Source: Fimbriimonadaceae bacterium (GTDB lineage: Bacteria > Armatimonadota > Fimbriimonadia > Fimbriimonadales > Fimbriimonadaceae). Taken from it: a stretch of 8,610 nucleotides of DNA. This document shows positions 6,181 through 8,610 of this stretch, one piece after another. The translations under genes and the position numbers were made by a program. Location of the stretch: positions 1 to 8,610 of the forward strand of contig JAKRSE010000315.1 in the NCBI GenBank assembly GCA_022402505.1. Reading direction: 5' to 3'. The notes beneath the pieces are model-generated. The model was not told the origin of the DNA, made no database searches, and saw nothing but the letters and a program-made list of their open reading frames with translations. Numbering within the stretch: the first letter of the stretch is position 1; every line of letters begins with the position of its first letter.

Positions 6181-7206
6181 TTAGACTCCCGCTCCAGGCA
6201 CGTTGGTTTCCCCTTCCGGCTCCAGGTCCTCGGCGGTGGAGGGAGCTCCGGGGAGAAGGCCCTGCTCGATCAAGACCTCTTCTGCCGCCCGAGGTCGGAG
6301 CGCCAGGAAGAACGGACTTCGGGACACCTCCCTCGTCGGCAGGCCGACCATCTTGATCTCGCTGCTCGGCACCGACCGGGCGAACCAGATGAGACTGCCG
6401 AGCTCCTGTCCGGTCAGGGCGTTCCCGAGAATCTCGACGGTCCGGTTGGCGACTTCCGGAAGCATCGCCGGCCGGGCCATGATCCGATCCTTCACCGCGA
6501 CGATGAGCTTGTGCTGCCGCTCCTGACGGGTGAAGTCGCTCTCGCCTGCCGCCTTCCGGAACCGGACGAATCCCATCGCCTGATCGCCGTCGAGCGTCTG
6601 AAGACCGGGCTGGAGGTCGATGTTGAGCCCGCCCCAGTTGTCCACGTACTTCATCTCCCGATCGACCTCGACCTCGACGCCGCCGAGCCGGTCGATCAGG
6701 TCCTTGAAGGCCTCAAAGTCCAGCATGATCGTCCGGTCGATCCGGATTCGGAGCAGGTCTTCCACCACCCGGGCGGTCAGCTCGGGCCCGCCGTGAACGT
6801 TCAGGCTGTTGATCTTGGTGTAGGTCTGGCGGCCGTAGCCTTCCAGCCCCATCCTCCGCACGTCGATGCGAAGGTCGCGGGGAATCGAGACGCCGGTGAT
6901 CCGGTTGCGGTCGAAGTCGACCCGGACCAGCAGCATCAGGTCCGACCGCCCGAAACGGTTGGCGACCTGCTGGGTTCCCGGCTTCAGCTCGGTGTCGCAC
7001 CCCAGGATCAGCAGGGTGATGCCGTCGGACTGGAAGACCTGGCCCGGCGGGCGTCCCATCATGCCGGAGACGACCCCCTGCACGGTCTTGTTGCTCCCCA
7101 TCCAGCCGAAGGCCAGGGCCGCCGACAGCAGGACCGCCATCAAGACCAGGTACCCGGCCGCACGGATCGCCTTTTTCCATGCCGGCTTCTTCGGGGTCTC
7201 ATCCAT
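6181..7206 (-). CDS. LCP (LytR-CpsA-Psr) family cell-envelope protein
   Basis: A 341-residue LCP protein. In other bacteria LCP enzymes sit in the membrane with an outward-facing domain and transfer lipid-linked glycopolymers to the cell wall. A short cytoplasmic basic N-terminus (PKKPAWKKAIR) precedes a membrane helix (about 16-36). The LCP domain follows: TLLILGCDTE (64-73), FGRSDLMLLVRVD (85-97), GVSIPRDLRIDV (105-116), KINSLNVHGG (131-140), DFEAFKDLIDRLGGVEVEVD (163-182), QTLDGDQAMGFVRFRK (203-218) and SDFTRQERQ (223-231). The arginines and aspartates that bind the polyprenyl phosphate headgroup and metal (D89, R110, D111, R215, R217, R227) are present. The C-terminal region ends in an acidic, proline-rich tail. 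The ATG at 7206 lies 11 nt after a GGTAACGT promoter-like motif; no Shine-Dalgarno is seen. It is the first gene of a two-gene unit and is transcribed away from the pilin-like gene. Confidence 0.93.
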   Translation of the reverse strand: MDETPKKPAWKKAIRAAGYLVLMAVLLSAALAFGWMGSNKTVQGVVSGMMGRPPGQVFQSDGITLLILGCDTELKPGTQQVANRFGRSDLMLLVRVDFDRNRITGVSIPRDLRIDVRRMGLEGYGRQTYTKINSLNVHGGPELTARVVEDLLRIRIDRTIMLDFEAFKDLIDRLGGVEVEVDREMKYVDNWGGLNIDLQPGLQTLDGDQAMGFVRFRKAAGESDFTRQERQHKLIVAVKDRIMARPAMLPEVANRTVEILGNALTGQELGSLIWFARSVPSSEIKMVGLPTREVSRSPFFLALRPRAAEEVLIEQGLLPGAPSTAEDLEPEGETNVPGAGV

Positions 7207-7214
7207 TCAGGTCA

Positions 7215-7258
7215 CCGACGTTACCCGAGGCTCGGGCCGTCTTCAGGGAAAACGTCGG
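7215..7258. repeat. Nested inverted repeats overlapping the LCP promoter, candidate operator
   Basis: An 8-bp perfect inverted repeat, CCGACGTT (7215-7222) and AACGTCGG (7251-7258), encloses a second perfect palindrome, CCCGAG-G-CTCGGG (7224-7236). The left outer arm overlaps the -10-like TAACGT of the LCP gene, and the inner palindrome abuts it upstream, where RNA polymerase would bind. This placement suits a repressor site, but no regulator is encoded here. Palindromes are more frequent in GC-rich DNA. Confidence 0.4.
7218..7225 (-). promoter_or_regulatory. Putative -10 promoter element (GGTAACGT) for the LCP gene
   Basis: On the minus strand GGTAACGT ends 11 nt before the ATG at 7206, the same spacing as for the DUF1385 gene. 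No Shine-Dalgarno lies between the motif and the ATG. Confidence 0.55.
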
Positions 7259-7323
7259 CGGAACTCCAGAGGTTCCACATGCCCACCGGCCGCCAGATTC
7301 GGCTTCCGCCCCGGTTTCGGCCT

Positions 7324-7331
7324 GCTAAACT
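7324..7331 (+). promoter_or_regulatory. Putative extended -10 promoter element (GCTAAACT) for the pilin-like gene
   Basis: TAAACT ends 7 nt before the GTG at 7339 and is preceded by TGC, giving an extended -10 (TGnTAAACT). A start site 7-8 nt downstream would coincide with the GTG, predicting a leaderless message and arguing against the upstream in-frame ATG at 7279. Confidence 0.55.
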
Positions 7332-7338
7332 GTCACGG

Positions 7339-8010
7339 GTGGCGCGTCGAGGATTTACTCTCATCGAACTGCTGGTCGTCATCGCGGTCATCGCGATCCT
7401 GGCGGGGATCCTCTTCCCGGTGTTCGCCCGGGCCAAATTCGGCGCGCTCAAGACCTCGGACCTGAGCAATCTCAAGCAGATCGGCCTCGCCGCCGGGCTC
7501 TACATGGCCGATTCCGACGACCTCTTTCCCAATGCCGTCGATGCCGCCGACCGGTGGGCGACCTACATCTGGTCCAGCGAGCCCGAGTTCATGGCCCAGA
7601 TCCCGTTCATGCCCCTCATGAACGAAGCCCTGCAGCCCTACGCCAAGAGCGAAAAGATCTTCCACAGCCCGGTCGATCGGGGCACGGAAGTGCTGGACTC
7701 CCACCCCGAGATCGACTTTCCCAGCACGCCGACCATGTGGGGCGTCTATGGTCTCAGCTACTTCTTCCGGACCGAGCTGACCTTCGAACGGGTGAGCCAA
7801 TCCTCGCTCCAGGCTCCGGCGGAGACCAACTTCATGTGGACCGCCGGGGGGCACTGGCTGGGCGAGGGCGGGCCGATGCGCTCGACCGACGGCTTCGATG
7901 CCATGCAGGGCAAGCTGTTCCGGTACCGCTACAACGTTCTCTTCGCCGATTTCCACGCCAAGAATGAGAGCTACAGCGGGCTCCAAGAGGCCTGGAGGCA
8001 GCGGCTCTGA
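7339..8010 (+). CDS. Type IV pilin-like (prepilin N-terminal methylation) protein
   Basis: A 223-residue protein with a class III signal. The short leader MARRG is followed by FTLIELLVVIAVIAILAG (6-23), with cleavage expected after G5 and N-methylation at F6, and E10 as the conserved pilin glutamate. It continues LFPVFARAK (25-33) and SNLKQIGLAAGLYMADSDDLFP (43-64), typical of the DUF1559/Armatimonadota pilin-like family. The product should be processed by prepilin peptidase and either assembled into a pseudopilus or held at the membrane. It is divergent at its C-terminus: no cysteines are present (the usual CPSD-type site reads HSPVD, 109-113), and the usual H-X9-DG position reads F194-x9-D204-F205. 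I choose GTG at 7339 because it gives a standard 5-residue leader and lies 7 nt after a TAAACT motif. ATG at 7279 would add 20 residues. Its stop overlaps the start of the amidohydrolase gene. Confidence 0.88.
   Translation: MARRGFTLIELLVVIAVIAILAGILFPVFARAKFGALKTSDLSNLKQIGLAAGLYMADSDDLFPNAVDAADRWATYIWSSEPEFMAQIPFMPLMNEALQPYAKSEKIFHSPVDRGTEVLDSHPEIDFPSTPTMWGVYGLSYFFRTELTFERVSQSSLQAPAETNFMWTAGGHWLGEGGPMRSTDGFDAMQGKLFRYRYNVLFADFHAKNESYSGLQEAWRQRL
7994..7998 (+). promoter_or_regulatory. Ribosome binding site GGAGG for the amidohydrolase gene
   Basis: A perfect GGAGG core lies in the last codons of the pilin-like gene, 8 nt before a CTG at 8007. No ATG, GTG or TTG is in frame at a usable position nearby, so this site supports CTG as the start. 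Confidence 0.65.
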
Positions 8011-8610
8011 CCCGGGCGTCCTGGCTCTTTCGCGACGGCGGATTCCACCGGGACGAGCCCTTTCATCTCGCCGACCTCCCCGGTCCGGGAACCTGGCTCG
8101 TCTCCCCCGGCTTCGTGAACGGCCACTCCCACCTCCAGTACCGGCACATGCAGGGGCGCATCGCCGCGTCGGACATGATCGGGTTTCTACGCGGCATCAT
8201 CCAGACCAAGCGGAAGGCCTCGCCGGCGGAGACCGCCGAGTCGATCCAGACCGGGTCCAGAGAGCTTTGGGAAGGCGGAATCGGATTCTCGGCCGACTGG
8301 CTCTCCGGGGTGCCGGAGGACGGCGACGGCCTCTTCGGTGAGTCACCCGTGCTCCGATTCCGAGAGTGGATCGGCCTCGGCCGGGGGGCGGAGGCCTGGA
8401 CCGAAACGTCGGCCGAGCTCCCGGCGGGAGTCTGCTGGGCCCCCCACGCGCCGTACACGGTTCCGGCCGAAGCCTGGCGTGCGCTGGGCTCCCAGCCCGG
8501 TCTGCAGAGCGCTCACGTCGGAGAGTCGCCGGCCGAGGACCGGCTCTTCCGCGAGGGCGAAGGGCCGCTGGCCGACATGATCCTCAGGTTCGGCGGAGTT
8601 CTCCCCGAGT
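8007..8610 (+). CDS. Metal-dependent amidohydrolase (ATZ/TRZ-like deaminase family), 3' end outside the window
   Basis: The first 201 residues of a cytoplasmic amidohydrolase-superfamily enzyme. Metal-binding motifs seen are PGFVNGHSHL (34-43, with H40 and H42), WAPHAPYTVP (144-153, with H147) and AHVGES (169-174, with H170 and E173), followed by EGEGPLADM (183-191). This order matches the ATZ/TRZ subfamily, which includes S-adenosylhomocysteine, guanine-type and aminodeoxyfutalosine deaminases; the substrate cannot be assigned. The remaining ligand (aspartate) should lie beyond the window. The frame is open from 7968 but has no ATG, GTG or TTG before the conserved GFVNGHSHL motif. The best start is CTG at 8007, overlapping the pilin-like stop as CTGA, with GGAGG 8 nt upstream. 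The product would begin MTRASWLFRDGG, which fits the family's first beta strands. CTG starts are rare, so a sequencing error or a cryptic start remains possible. Confidence 0.82.
   Translation, partial: MTRASWLFRDGGFHRDEPFHLADLPGPGTWLVSPGFVNGHSHLQYRHMQGRIAASDMIGFLRGIIQTKRKASPAETAESIQTGSRELWEGGIGFSADWLSGVPEDGDGLFGESPVLRFREWIGLGRGAEAWTETSAELPAGVCWAPHAPYTVPAEAWRALGSQPGLQSAHVGESPAEDRLFREGEGPLADMILRFGGVLPE

Noticed and set aside
6511..7338. Upstream extension of the pilin-like frame across the LCP gene
   Set aside because: It is antisense to the LCP domain, and the prepilin leader requires a start a few residues before GFTLIE.
1..8610. CRISPR arrays, tRNA or rRNA genes, insertion sequences, attachment sites
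   Set aside because: No regularly spaced repeats, no tRNA cloverleaf or rRNA core sequence, no transposase or integrase motifs and no long terminal repeats were seen.

Overview
This is a GC-rich, gene-dense bacterial segment of about 8.6 kb with ten protein genes, nine of them complete. I found no RNA genes, mobile elements or CRISPR. The strongest taxonomic hints are the type IV-pilin-like protein with an FTLIELLVVI...ILFPVFARAK start and a second protein with an exact H-X9-DG motif. Together with the long NIF3 form, a DUF1385/YqhQ protein and an LCP protein, these suggest Armatimonadota (Fimbriimonas-like). That is inference; Planctomycetes-type lineages share some of these families.

Layout. 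Minus-strand unit A (12-1590): a sugar-phosphate isomerase/epimerase-like TIM barrel, then a shortened dihydrodipicolinate-synthase-family protein lacking the Schiff-base lysine. Minus-strand unit B (1655-2997): a 69-residue unknown protein, then a NIF3/YbgI-type dinuclear metal protein. Plus-strand unit C (3110-4836): a DUF1385 (YqhQ-like) membrane protein, translationally coupled to a membrane-anchored redoxin with a CPC site. It converges, with one base between stop codons, on a minus-strand HIT-family gene (4838-5308). Minus-strand unit D (5360-7206): an LCP (LytR-CpsA-Psr) cell-envelope protein, then a membrane-anchored H-X9-DG protein without a pilin cleavage site. Divergent from it, plus-strand unit E (7339 to the window end): a pilin-like protein coupled to a metal-dependent amidohydrolase that runs off the window. 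Units D and E look like a cell-surface locus; A and the amidohydrolase look like small-molecule metabolism.

The most striking signal is in how genes start. GGTANNNT occurs, by my reading of both strands, four times in the window. All four copies lie 6-11 nt upstream of the start codon of a gene that opens a transcription unit, in the correct orientation. A fifth unit opener has the close relative GCTAAACT 7 nt before a GTG. These genes have no Shine-Dalgarno sequence, so they look leaderless or nearly so. In contrast, the two downstream genes that overlap their predecessor by four bases (GTGA, CTGA) both have a perfect GGAGG 7-8 nt upstream. This rule also settles three start codons (3110, 5308, 7339) and reveals a probable CTG start at 8007. 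I found no discrete new defence or biosynthetic system.
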